From Streptomyces sp. NBC_01445 (lineage in GTDB: Bacteria > Actinomycetota > Actinomycetes > Streptomycetales > Streptomycetaceae), in the NCBI RefSeq assembly GCF_035918235.1, contig NZ_CP109485.1, positions 4,216,001 to 4,280,000 on the forward strand: a stretch of DNA of 64,000 bases. The letters run 5' to 3'. Shown piece by piece: positions 8,197 through 15,858 of the stretch; position 1 is the first letter of the stretch, and each line of letters begins with the position of its first letter. The position numbers were made by a program, and so were the translations under genes. The notes under the pieces were generated by a model. The model did no database searches, was not told where the DNA came from, and saw only the letters and a list, made by a program, of their open reading frames with translations.

Positions 8197-10061
8197 GCGT
8201 CCCCCTCCCCACCGGGAATCGCCCCGGCCAACTGCCCGTGCTCACCGGTCGGCCGCTCCCCGCCACCGCCCGAACCAACGGCTCCGCCCGAGCCGGTGCC
8301 CTCACCCGAACCAACGCCCCCGCCCGAGCCGACGGCCTCCCCCTCCGCCCAGCTAGGCGCACCCCCAGAGGCGGCCCGCCCCGCCAGCCACGTCCCGAAG
8401 CCCCCGCCCGACTCGCTCGTCGGTGCGGTCCAGCGGCCCGGTACATGGGCCTCCGGAGGGTTGGCGAAGGGCAGGGGTTCGCCCGCGTCGTCCACGGCTT
8501 CGCGGCGCACGGGGCAGTGGGAAACGATCTCCAGGTAAATGCCGTGAAATGCCGTGATGTTCTGCTCGACGGTGAAGAGTTCGAGCGCCCGTGCCCGCGC
8601 GGCCGCGCCGAGGCGCTCGCGGCGCCCCGGGTCCCGCAGCAGCGATACACACGCCTCGGCGAGCGCCCGCGGGTTGCGCGGCGGAACCACCAGGCCGGTG
8701 CCGCCGATGACCTCGACTACGGCGCCCGCGTCGGTCGAGACCGTGGCGCGTCCGCAGAACATCGCCTCGACGAGGCTGATCGGGAACCCCTCGACGATGC
8801 TCGACAGGACGACGACGCTCCCGGCGGCGTACGCGTCCGCGAGGTCGGGTGTCTCGGGCCCCCCGATCTCCTCGAAGGAGACGGGGTTGTCGCCCATCGC
8901 GTGGGCGCCCTCCGCCTCGTCGGGGAAGAGCTGGGCGGCGAGGGCCTTGCAGTGGGCGAGGTAGGCGGCGGCCTCGGGCCCTTCGGCGGGCGCTCCGACG
9001 AGGCGCAGGCGGGCCTTCGGCTCGTCCTTGCGGATCTCCGCGAAGGCGTGGAGGAGGGAGATCAGGTCCTTGGAGGGTTCGATGCGGCCGACCCAGACGA
9101 GGGTGCCGGGCTCCCCCGGCTCCTCGCGCTCGCCGATCTCGGCGAAGCGGGAGGCCTCCATGCCGGGGTGGACGGTGCGCAGTTTCGCGCGGTCGGCGCC
9201 GCACCGCTCCTGCCAGCGCCGGGCGTGCGTGTTGCCGGGGGTGATGATCGCGGCCTGCCGGTAGGTCTCGGCTGCGAGGCGACCGTGGAAGGCGGCGAGC
9301 ATCGCCCGTACGGGGGCGCTCAGTTCGGCGTCGCCGGCCGCGATGTAGTGGGCCCGCAGCTGTACGCCGTACTCCGTGACGAGGAGGGGGACGCCGGAGA
9401 AGTGGTGGGCGACGAGTCCGGGCAGGGCGGCGGGGCCGCCGGAGGTGGCGTGGCACAGGTCGACCGAGGCGAGGCCGTCGTCGCCGTACCAGTCGAGGGA
9501 GAGCGGGCGCAGGGCGCGTTCGATGTGTCCGGCGACGGCGAGGAGGTCGGGGACGCGGGTGGCGCGGACCGCGCGCAGGGCGCCCGGTGCGCGGCAGGCG
9601 CGCTCCAGCGTGCGCACGGCGGTTTCGGAGCGCAGGGCGCCGACGAGTCCGCCTTCGTCGCGGGCGAGTTCGGCGAGCTTGTACAGCGCGTTGCCGAAAC
9701 GGTCCGCCTCGGCGCTGGAGGAGTCGGCGGGCACGCCCGCGAGGCCGGCGGTCTCGGGGGAAGCACCCGCGCAGACGGACGCCGCCAGTTCCGCGTACGC
9801 GTCGGCGAAGCGCCGCCTGGTGCGGCGCCCGTAGCCGATGCCGTCGTCGTCGGCGGTCCACACCGGAGCGGTGCGCACCCGGCTGACCTGCGGCGGCAGT
9901 TCGATCCAGCCGCGGTCCTCCTGGTCCTGGCTGCGGCTGAGCGCGTAGAGATCGAACTCGTGCTGCTCGAGCCCGCGCACGAGGCGGTCGCACCAGAGTC
10001 TGGCGTCACCGCTCACATACGGATAGCCACCCTCCGTAAGCAGTCCGATGCGCACGAGTAC
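8193..10061 (-). CDS. PelF-like GT4 glycosyltransferase (DUF3492 N-terminus)
   Basis: A 622-residue retaining glycosyltransferase with a GT-B fold. The N-terminus (R-I-G-L-L-T-E-G-G-Y-P-Y-V-S-G) matches the DUF3492 block of PelF-type enzymes, which polymerise UDP-sugars for Pel exopolysaccharide in the cytoplasm. The C-terminal GT4 domain has W-V-G-R-I-E-P-S-K-D and the E-x7-E signature as E-G-F-P-I-S-L-V-E. The last about 60 residues are a Gly/Ser-rich low-complexity tail. The start is set at GTG 10061, with GGGAG seven bases upstream; GTG 10055 is an alternative, and the in-frame ATG at 10130 would add a stretch with no family similarity. It heads the cluster of membrane protein, small ORF, epimerase and spherulin-like protein, overlapping the next gene by 4 bp. 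The polymer made is unknown. Confidence 0.88.
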   Translation of the reverse strand, partial: VLVRIGLLTEGGYPYVSGDARLWCDRLVRGLEQHEFDLYALSRSQDQEDRGWIELPPQVSRVRTAPVWTADDDGIGYGRRTRRRFADAYAELAASVCAGASPETAGLAGVPADSSSAEADRFGNALYKLAELARDEGGLVGALRSETAVRTLERACRAPGALRAVRATRVPDLLAVAGHIERALRPLSLDWYGDDGLASVDLCHATSGGPAALPGLVAHHFSGVPLLVTEYGVQLRAHYIAAGDAELSAPVRAMLAAFHGRLAAETYRQAAIITPGNTHARRWQERCGADRAKLRTVHPGMEASRFAEIGEREEPGEPGTLVWVGRIEPSKDLISLLHAFAEIRKDEPKARLRLVGAPAEGPEAAAYLAHCKALAAQLFPDEAEGAHAMGDNPVSFEEIGGPETPDLADAYAAGSVVVLSSIVEGFPISLVEAMFCGRATVSTDAGAVVEVIGGTGLVVPPRNPRALAEACVSLLRDPGRRERLGAAARARALELFTVEQNITAFHGIYLEIVSHCPVRREAVDDAGEPLPFANPPEAHVPGRWTAPTSESGGGFGTWLAGRAASGGAPSWAEGEAVGSGGGVGSGEGTGSGGAVGSGGGGERPTGEHGQLAGAIPGGEGDA

Positions 10062-10133
10062 ACCCCCGATCTCCCGTCTGGGGAGCCGCCGTTGGTCCGG
10101 CGGCTCAGCGGGACGAACGTATGCGGACATGCC

Positions 10134-10167
10134 GGTGGCGTGATGGACGGTTGTCCATCACGCCACC
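10134..10167. terminator. 15-bp perfect inverted repeat, terminator or operator
   Basis: A 15-bp uninterrupted stem (G-G-T-G-G-C-G-T-G-A-T-G-G-A-C and its complement) around a GGTT loop. It lies 77 bp after the ABC ATPase stop and 73 bp before the glycosyltransferase start. It could end the importer operon or be an operator for the downstream cluster. No U-run follows on the minus strand. Confidence 0.6.
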
Positions 10168-10243
10168 AAAAGGGGTGAACGGCCGTAACTTTCCCGTGCG
10201 GGTAGCGTTCTGTCGCGCTACACGCCCATTCGGTCACGGAGTG

Positions 10244-11821
10244 TCATGCTGCGGCCAGCTCCCTGCGAGCGGTGCGCCGCCGCGCGGCGGCGGCCGGATC
10301 GAGCGCCGGCACGGCGGCGAGCAGCTGCCGGGTGTACGGGTCCTGCGGTGCGCCGTAGACCTCGTCCACGGCGCCGTACTCGACGACGCGCCCCTTGCGC
10401 ATGACCGCGACCCGGTCGCTGACCTGGCGGACGACGGCGAGGTCATGGGCGATGAAGACGAGGGCGAGTCCCAGCTCGTCCTGGAGTTCCCGCAGCAGGC
10501 CGGTGACCTGGGCCTGGGTCGTGACGTCGAGGGCGGAGACGGCTTCGTCGCACACGATGATGCGCGGTTCGGCGGCGAGCGCGCGGGCGATCCCGACGCG
10601 CTGGCGCTGGCCGCCACTGAACTCGTGCGGATAGCGCCCGTAGTGTGCCGGGTCGAGCCCGACACGTTCCAGGAGCTCCTCGACCCGGTCGCGCACCTCC
10701 TTGTCGCCGCGCGCCCGCAGCGGGTCGGCGACGGACTCCCCCACGCTGCGGCGGGGGTTGAGGGAGGAGACGGGGTCCTGGAACACCATCTGCACGCCCG
10801 TGTCGGCGCGCGCCCCTGAAAGGAGCACCTGCCCGGACGTCGGTTCGAGGAGTCCGACGAGCATTCGCCCGAGCGTGGTCTTGCCGCTGCCGCTCTCGCC
10901 CACGATTCCGACGGTCTCGCCCCGGCGCACGGTCAGGGAGACCCCGTCGACGGCGGCGAAGGCGCGCTTGCCGCGCCCGAACTCCCGTCGCAGGTCGACC
11001 GCTTCGAGCAGGACGTCGCCCGTCGTGTCCGGGCGCTGCGGGCGTGCCGCGTCGACGCGGGGCACGGCCCCGAGCAGTTCCTTCGTGTACGCGGCGGAGG
11101 GCGCGCCGAGTACGTCGGCGACGGCTCCGCGTTCGACCGCGCGGCCGTGCCGCATCACGAGGACGTCGTCGACGCTCTCGGCGGCGACGCCCACGTCGTG
11201 GGTGACGAGGATGAGGCCCATGCCGGTCTCCTGGCGCAGTCCGTGCAGCAGGTCGAGGATCTGCGCCTGGACGGTGACGTCGAGGGCGGTCGTCGGTTCG
11301 TCGGCGACGAGGAGGGCGGGTTCGCAGGCCAGGGCCATGGCGATCAGGGCGCGCTGGCGCATGCCGCCGCTGAACTCGTGGGGGCGTGAGCGCGCGCGGC
11401 GGGCGGCGTCGGGGATGCCGACCCGGTCGAGCACTTCCACGGCACGCGCGCGTGCGGCGCGCCGGGACGCCCTGGAGTGCACGCGGTGCACCTCGGCGAT
11501 CTGGTCGCCGACGGCGTAGTACGGGTCGAGGGAGGACAGCGGGTCCTGGAAGACCATCGCGGCCGTCCCGCCCCGCAGCCGCCGCAGCGTCTCGTCGTCA
11601 GCTTCCTGTACGTCGGTGCCGGCGACGCGCACGGACCCGGTGACGCGCGCGCCGGTCCCCCGGTGGAGGCCGAGGAGCGCGGAGGCGACGGTGCTCTTGC
11701 CGGATCCGGACTCGCCGACGACGCCGAGCGCCGCGCCCTCCTCCAGGCGGAAGGAAAGCGTGTCGACGGCCCGCAGGTCCCCGAACTCGACGGTGAGGGC
11801 GTCCACTTCGACGAGGCTCAT
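10244..11821 (-). CDS. Peptide-type ABC importer, fused double ATPase (DppD-DppF type)
   Basis: A 525-residue protein with two complete nucleotide-binding domains in one chain, as in many actinobacterial oligopeptide importers. Each half has a Walker A (G-E-S-G-S-G-K-S-T and G-E-S-G-S-G-K-T-T), a signature (F-S-G-G-M-R-Q-R and F-S-G-G-Q-R-Q-R) and a Walker B (A-D-E-P-T-T-A-L-D and C-D-E-A-V-S-A-L-D). It drives uptake through the two permeases encoded just upstream. The start at 11821 forms an ATGA overlap with the permease stop; reading further upstream only adds an antisense-like stretch. It is the last gene of the operon whose 5' leader encodes a Cys-Cys peptide, so the substrate may contain sulfur. 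That last point is inference. Confidence 0.93.
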   Translation of the reverse strand: MSLVEVDALTVEFGDLRAVDTLSFRLEEGAALGVVGESGSGKSTVASALLGLHRGTGARVTGSVRVAGTDVQEADDETLRRLRGGTAAMVFQDPLSSLDPYYAVGDQIAEVHRVHSRASRRAARARAVEVLDRVGIPDAARRARSRPHEFSGGMRQRALIAMALACEPALLVADEPTTALDVTVQAQILDLLHGLRQETGMGLILVTHDVGVAAESVDDVLVMRHGRAVERGAVADVLGAPSAAYTKELLGAVPRVDAARPQRPDTTGDVLLEAVDLRREFGRGKRAFAAVDGVSLTVRRGETVGIVGESGSGKTTLGRMLVGLLEPTSGQVLLSGARADTGVQMVFQDPVSSLNPRRSVGESVADPLRARGDKEVRDRVEELLERVGLDPAHYGRYPHEFSGGQRQRVGIARALAAEPRIIVCDEAVSALDVTTQAQVTGLLRELQDELGLALVFIAHDLAVVRQVSDRVAVMRKGRVVEYGAVDEVYGAPQDPYTRQLLAAVPALDPAAAARRRTARRELAAA

Positions 11822-12807
11822 GACAGGACCACCCGTCGGTCGGCCACCGCGTACAGGACGTCCGCGACGGCATTGGCGAGTACGACGAAGAAGCCGGTGA
11901 CGAGGACCATGCCGACGACGACCGGCAGGTCGACGACGTTGACGGCGTGCACGAGTTCGCGGCCGAGTCCGGGGATGCCGAACAGGGTCTCGCTGAGCAC
12001 GGCGCCACCGAACATGGAGCCGAAGTCGTTGGCGTTCAGGGCGATGACAGGGGCGACGGCGCCGCGCAGGGCGTGCCGTCCGATGATGGAGCGTTCGCCG
12101 ACCCCGTAGGCGCGGAAGGTGCGCACGTGGTCCTCGGCGAGGGTCTCCAGCATGGAGGCGCGGGTGAGGCGCGCGTATTTGGCGGCCTCGATGAGGGCGA
12201 GCGACAGCCAGGGCAGGAGCAGGTTCCACGCCCACTGCTCGGGGTCGTCGGTGAAGGGCACGTACTGCGGGAAGGGCAGCCACTGGAGCTGTCCGCAGAC
12301 AACGATCATCAGCAGCAGGCCGATGACGAAGACGGGCGTGGCCGTGCCGGCGAGGGTGATGCCGGTGAGGATCCGCTCCGTGGGGCGCCCGCGCCGCCAG
12401 GCGGACAGCACGCCGGTGCCGACGCCGAGGATCAGCCACAGCACCATGGCGCCGAGCGCGAGCGAGGCGGTGGCGGGCAGCTTGGTGAGGATCAGCTGCG
12501 TGACCTGCTGGTCGGTCTGGTACGAGAAGCCGAGGCAGGGGGCGTCGCAGTGCTGGACGGCGGTGCCGGTGGAGAAGTCCTGTCCTACGAAGATGCCCTG
12601 GAGGAAGTGCCAGTAGCGCAGGTACAGAGGGTCGTCGAGCCTCAACTGGTCGGCGACCTGCTGCACTTGGGCGGGTGAGCAGCGGGGGCCGCAGCTGATC
12701 TGGGCGACGTTGCCGGGGGCCGCGTAGAAGACGACGTAGATGATCACGGAGATGGCGAGCAGGGTGACGGCGGCGCCGATCACTCTGCGCAGCAGGAAGC
12801 CGGTCAT
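11818..12807 (-). CDS. Peptide-type ABC importer permease (DppB family)
   Basis: A 329-residue inner-membrane permease. The N-terminus (R-R-V-I-G-A-A-V-T-L-L-A-I-S-V) is the usual first membrane helix of DppB/OppB proteins, followed by the large extracellular loop after helix one, here containing three Cys residues. The coupling motif R-x-x-x-L-E-x-L-x-E-D-H is present as R-A-S-M-L-E-T-L-A-E-D-H. The ATG at 12807 is chosen because it overlaps the next permease's stop by 4 bp; the longer reading frame upstream is antisense-like. It pairs with the DppC-type permease to form the transmembrane channel of the importer. Confidence 0.92.
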   Translation of the reverse strand: MTGFLLRRVIGAAVTLLAISVIIYVVFYAAPGNVAQISCGPRCSPAQVQQVADQLRLDDPLYLRYWHFLQGIFVGQDFSTGTAVQHCDAPCLGFSYQTDQQVTQLILTKLPATASLALGAMVLWLILGVGTGVLSAWRRGRPTERILTGITLAGTATPVFVIGLLLMIVVCGQLQWLPFPQYVPFTDDPEQWAWNLLLPWLSLALIEAAKYARLTRASMLETLAEDHVRTFRAYGVGERSIIGRHALRGAVAPVIALNANDFGSMFGGAVLSETLFGIPGLGRELVHAVNVVDLPVVVGMVLVTGFFVVLANAVADVLYAVADRRVVLS

Positions 12808-13802
12808 GCGCCGGCCTCCCGCTTGCGGCCCGTGCCGATGCGCAGGCGGGACGCGGCGCGCGGGTCGAGCGCGGTGCGCACGCCGTCGCCGAGGACGGTG
12901 AGCGCGAGCACGGTCACGAAGAGCGCGCCTGCGGGCAGCAGTAGGTACTGCGGTGCGGCCTGGTACCAGACGTCGGCGGCGGTGAGCATCTGTCCCCAGG
13001 AGGGTGTGGGCGGTTTGACGCCGACGCCGAGGAACGAGAGGGCCGCCTCGACGGTGACGTTCGTCGGGACGAGCAGGGACGCGTATGTGATGACGGGGGC
13101 GGCGAGCGACGGGAGGAGTTCGCGACGGGCGATCTGCCATGTCGGCCAGCCGCTGAGCCGGGCCGCGGCCACGAAGTCGCGTTCCTTGAGGGTGATGGTC
13201 TGGGCGCGCACGATCTTGGCGGTGCCGCCCCAGGCCACGAGCCCGATCACCAGGGCGACGAGGACGGGCCGGGGGAAGCCGCTCGGCACGATCGCCATGA
13301 GGGCGAGCGCGAGGATCATCAGGGGCAGCGCGACGATGACGTCGGTGGCGCGGCTGAGGATCTGGTCGACCCAGCGATTGCCGAGTCCGGCCGCGATGCC
13401 GACGGTGACGCCGATGAACACCTGCACGACGGTGGCGGCGAGTGCGACGCCGAGGGAGACCCGGGCCCCGTAGACGAGGCGCGTGAACAGGTCGCGTCCG
13501 GTCTGCGGTTCGACGCCGAGCCAGTGCTCGCCGCCGGCCCCGCCGAACGCGCCGACGGGCACGCCGCCGCGCGCGGAATCGATGAGGTGGGGGTGGTACG
13601 TGTTCGGGTCCTGGCCCTCGATGAGCGCGAGGAGCGGGGCCCCGAGCGCGATCAGGACGAGCAGGGCGACGACGGCCGCCGCGACGAGGGCGGCGCGCTG
13701 CGTGCGCAGACGCCGCCAGAACTGACGGGCTCCGGAGACGGGGGCGGACGCCGTCAAGACGCCCGCCCCTGCGGTCTCCGAGGCCACAAGTGCCTCGGTC
13801 AT
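12804..13802 (-). CDS. Peptide-type ABC importer permease (DppC family)
   Basis: A 332-residue permease with the N-terminal extension typical of DppC/OppC, a first helix at about residues 36-60, and the coupling segment A-A-R-L-S-G-W in place of the classical E-A-A. The conserved C-terminal block L-S-F-L-G-V-G-V-K-P-P-x-P-S-W-G is intact. The ATG at 13802 lies 4 bp after the binding-protein stop. It forms the importer channel with the DppB-type partner and is energised by the double ATPase. Confidence 0.93.
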   Translation of the reverse strand: MTEALVASETAGAGVLTASAPVSGARQFWRRLRTQRAALVAAAVVALLVLIALGAPLLALIEGQDPNTYHPHLIDSARGGVPVGAFGGAGGEHWLGVEPQTGRDLFTRLVYGARVSLGVALAATVVQVFIGVTVGIAAGLGNRWVDQILSRATDVIVALPLMILALALMAIVPSGFPRPVLVALVIGLVAWGGTAKIVRAQTITLKERDFVAAARLSGWPTWQIARRELLPSLAAPVITYASLLVPTNVTVEAALSFLGVGVKPPTPSWGQMLTAADVWYQAAPQYLLLPAGALFVTVLALTVLGDGVRTALDPRAASRLRIGTGRKREAGA

Positions 13803-13806
13803 CGCG

Positions 13807-15525
13807 TCACTTCACCGAGACCTGCGAGATGTCGAGCACGCCGGTCCAGTCGCTGATGACGATGTTCTTGACGTCCGGTCCGTACAGGCGCTTGTACACG
13901 GGGTGGAACAGCGGCACGGTCAGTGCCTGCTCCCCGATCTTCTTGTCCAGTGCACCCCAGCGCTTGGCGGCAGCGTCAAGATCGGTCAACTTGTTGATCG
14001 AGTCGATCTCGTCATTGACCGACTTGTCATCGAGGAAGCCGGTGTTGAAGTTCGCGCCGTCCTTGACGATCTGCCGGCCGTCGAAGATCGGGGCGAGGAA
14101 GGGGCCGCCGGAGGGCCAGTCGGCACCCCAGTGCGCGAGGAAGAAACCGGGCTCCTTCTTGGCGCTGTGGATCGTGTCGGAGTAGTCGTTCGCCTCCAGG
14201 CCCTGGAGCTTGACGGTGATGCCGGCCTTCTTCAGGGCGTCCTGGAGGGCGGTGGCGATCTCCGGGCTGGTCTCGAAGTCCTTGTCGTTGGAGTGCGTGA
14301 GGGTGACGGTCAGGCCGTTCTTGTAACCGGCGTCCTTGAGCAGCTCCTTGGCCTTCTGCGCGTTGCCCGAGGCACCGGCCGGGAAGTGGTCGTACGCCGT
14401 GTAACCGAAGGACTTCTGGTTCGGCAGGTACGTCGTCGCGGGCTCGGCGAGCGAGGAGCCGCCGGCCGCGTTGATCACCGAGGAGCGGTCGACGGCGGTG
14501 GCGATGGCCTGGCGCACCTTCGGGTTGTCGAACGGCTTCACCTTGGGATTGAAGGCGATGTAGTTCGTGTAGCCGAAGTGGCCGGTGCCGACGCGGGCGG
14601 CGAGCTTCTTGTCGCCGCTGACCTTGGCGAGCTCGGCGGGGCCGAGGTTGGTGTCGGTGGTGACGGCGGCGGCGTCGGCGCCCTGACCTGCGGAGAGTCG
14701 CTGGTTGATGACGGAGGAGTCGAGACCGGAGCGGACGTCGATCCGGTCCGGGTAGGCCTTGCGCTCCTCGTCGGTTGTCGCGGACCAGTGCGTGTTGCGC
14801 TCCAGGACGATCCGCTCGCCGTCGTTCTCGTTCTTGACGACCTTGTACGGGCCGGACGAGACGGGGTGCTCCTCATACTTCGTGCCGGTGTCCTTGGCCT
14901 GGGGCACGGGCGTGAACTGCGTCTGCGTGGCCAGGTAGGGGAACTCGCCCTCGGGCTTGTTCAGGTGGAAGACGATGGTCCGCGCGTCCGGGGTCTCGAT
15001 CGAGTCGAGGCCCTTCTTGTCCTTGTACGGGCCCTGGTAGCCGGCGCCGCCGATCAGCCAGTCCCTCAAGTACGGTGCGCCGCCGGAGAGTTCGGCGGCG
15101 AACGACCGCTCGATGCCGTACTTGATGTCGGCGGACGTGATGGGCGAGCCGTCCTCGTAGGCGACGCCCTTCTTCAGGGTGTACGTCCACACGGTCGCGT
15201 TCTTGCTGGGCTTGCCCAGGTCGGTGGCGAGGTCGGGTACGACCTTCGCGCCCGCTGCGCCGTCCTCGCGGTTGCGGGTGGTCAGCGTGCGGAAGACGAG
15301 CGAGGGGACGTTGCCGCCGCCGGAGGTGTAGAGCCGCGCCGGGTCGAAGTCGGACTGCGGGTTGGAGTTGAGGACGGTGAGGGTGCCGCCCTTGTGCGGC
15401 TTGGCGTCGGGGCTCCCCCCTGCGTCGCTGTCCTTGGGCCCCGCGCAGGCGGCGGCGCCCGCGGCGAGGACCACGCTGACGGATGCGGCGGCCACGCGGC
15501 GCGCTATGACGGACGGTTGACGCAT
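13807..15525 (-). CDS. ABC importer substrate-binding lipoprotein, family 5 (peptide type)
   Basis: A 572-residue extracellular solute-binding protein. The signal peptide ends in a lipobox-like A-A-A-C followed by Ala-Gly, so it is probably anchored to the membrane outer face. Family-5 hallmarks are the V-W-T-Y-T-L-K-K-G-V block near residue 113 and the N-P-K-V-R-Q-A-I motif in the second lobe. This family binds oligopeptides, dipeptides, nickel, glutathione or opines. It is the first structural gene of the importer operon. About 185 nt upstream is the stop of a leader ORF ending in Cys-Cys (15710-15802), pointing to cysteine-dependent control and a possible sulfur-bearing peptide such as glutathione or a cysteinyl peptide as ligand (inference). 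Confidence 0.92.
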   Translation of the reverse strand: MRQPSVIARRVAAASVSVVLAAGAAACAGPKDSDAGGSPDAKPHKGGTLTVLNSNPQSDFDPARLYTSGGGNVPSLVFRTLTTRNREDGAAGAKVVPDLATDLGKPSKNATVWTYTLKKGVAYEDGSPITSADIKYGIERSFAAELSGGAPYLRDWLIGGAGYQGPYKDKKGLDSIETPDARTIVFHLNKPEGEFPYLATQTQFTPVPQAKDTGTKYEEHPVSSGPYKVVKNENDGERIVLERNTHWSATTDEERKAYPDRIDVRSGLDSSVINQRLSAGQGADAAAVTTDTNLGPAELAKVSGDKKLAARVGTGHFGYTNYIAFNPKVKPFDNPKVRQAIATAVDRSSVINAAGGSSLAEPATTYLPNQKSFGYTAYDHFPAGASGNAQKAKELLKDAGYKNGLTVTLTHSNDKDFETSPEIATALQDALKKAGITVKLQGLEANDYSDTIHSAKKEPGFFLAHWGADWPSGGPFLAPIFDGRQIVKDGANFNTGFLDDKSVNDEIDSINKLTDLDAAAKRWGALDKKIGEQALTVPLFHPVYKRLYGPDVKNIVISDWTGVLDISQVSVK

Positions 15526-15709
15526 CGGAAATCGACCCCTTGGGGAATGTGCGCTGCGCTGGGCAGCAGAGAGCAGGCAGGGAAATGCGCAGAACTCGCC
15601 CGAGGCACGTCGACAGCCGGAAACCGCGAAACCGGAAACCCTGAGAAGAACTAGGGGTGGATACCGGAAAGGGGATATTAAATGCGACGCAGCACGCCAG
15701 GGGCGGGCG
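15526..15709 (-). promoter_or_regulatory. Putative attenuator region between leader ORF and ABC importer
   Basis: A 184-nt untranslated stretch between the Cys-Cys leader stop and the binding-protein start. It contains a direct repeat of CCGGAAACC spaced by 6 nt (plus strand, about 15614-15640), and short complementary segments such as GACGC/GCGTC starting at the leader stop codon. I cannot fold it by hand with confidence. The expectation is a terminator or RBS-sequestering structure that depends on ribosome stalling at the Cys codons. Confidence 0.45.
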
Positions 15710-15802
15710 TCAGCAACAGTGCACGTCGGCGACGCACAGCCCGGTCACGCCGATGAGCGTGAGCTCAATGGCGGTGCGCGAGGGTGCGTGGCGGTGCGAC
15801 AT
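15710..15802 (-). CDS. Cys-rich leader peptide (30 aa), leaderless
   Basis: A 30-codon ORF, too short for routine calling, ending T-G-L-C-V-A-D-V-H-C-C-stop. Its ATG follows a well-formed promoter with no room for a 5' UTR: the -10 ends 7 nt before the ATG, so the transcript should start at or next to the A of ATG and be translated as a leaderless message. The peptide lies 184 bp upstream of an ABC importer binding protein in the same orientation. Actinobacteria are known to use leaderless ORFs with consecutive Cys codons as cysteine-responsive attenuators of sulfur genes. Here the TGT-TGC pair at codons 29-30, directly before the stop, would stall ribosomes when Cys-tRNA is scarce. The peptide itself probably has no function after translation. 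Confidence 0.8.
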   Translation of the reverse strand: MSHRHAPSRTAIELTLIGVTGLCVADVHCC

Positions 15803-15838
15803 GCGGAGAAATATGAACGAACTTTCGCCTGATGTCAA
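15803..15838 (-). promoter_or_regulatory. Promoter of the Cys-leader/ABC importer operon
   Basis: On the minus strand, TTGACA (15833-15838) and CATATT (15810-15815) are separated by exactly 17 nt, a near-consensus housekeeping promoter. The ATG of the leader peptide begins 7 nt after the -10, which predicts a leaderless transcript. It occupies the short gap after the DUF3152 gene stop. Confidence 0.8.
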
Positions 15839-15858
15839 CGCGACCCTGCCCCTGCGGC

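Noticed and set aside
11822..12439. N-terminal extension of the double ATPase frame
   Set aside because: The extension is an Arg/His/Pro-rich shadow of the permease gene; the ATPase begins at the ATGA overlap at 11821.
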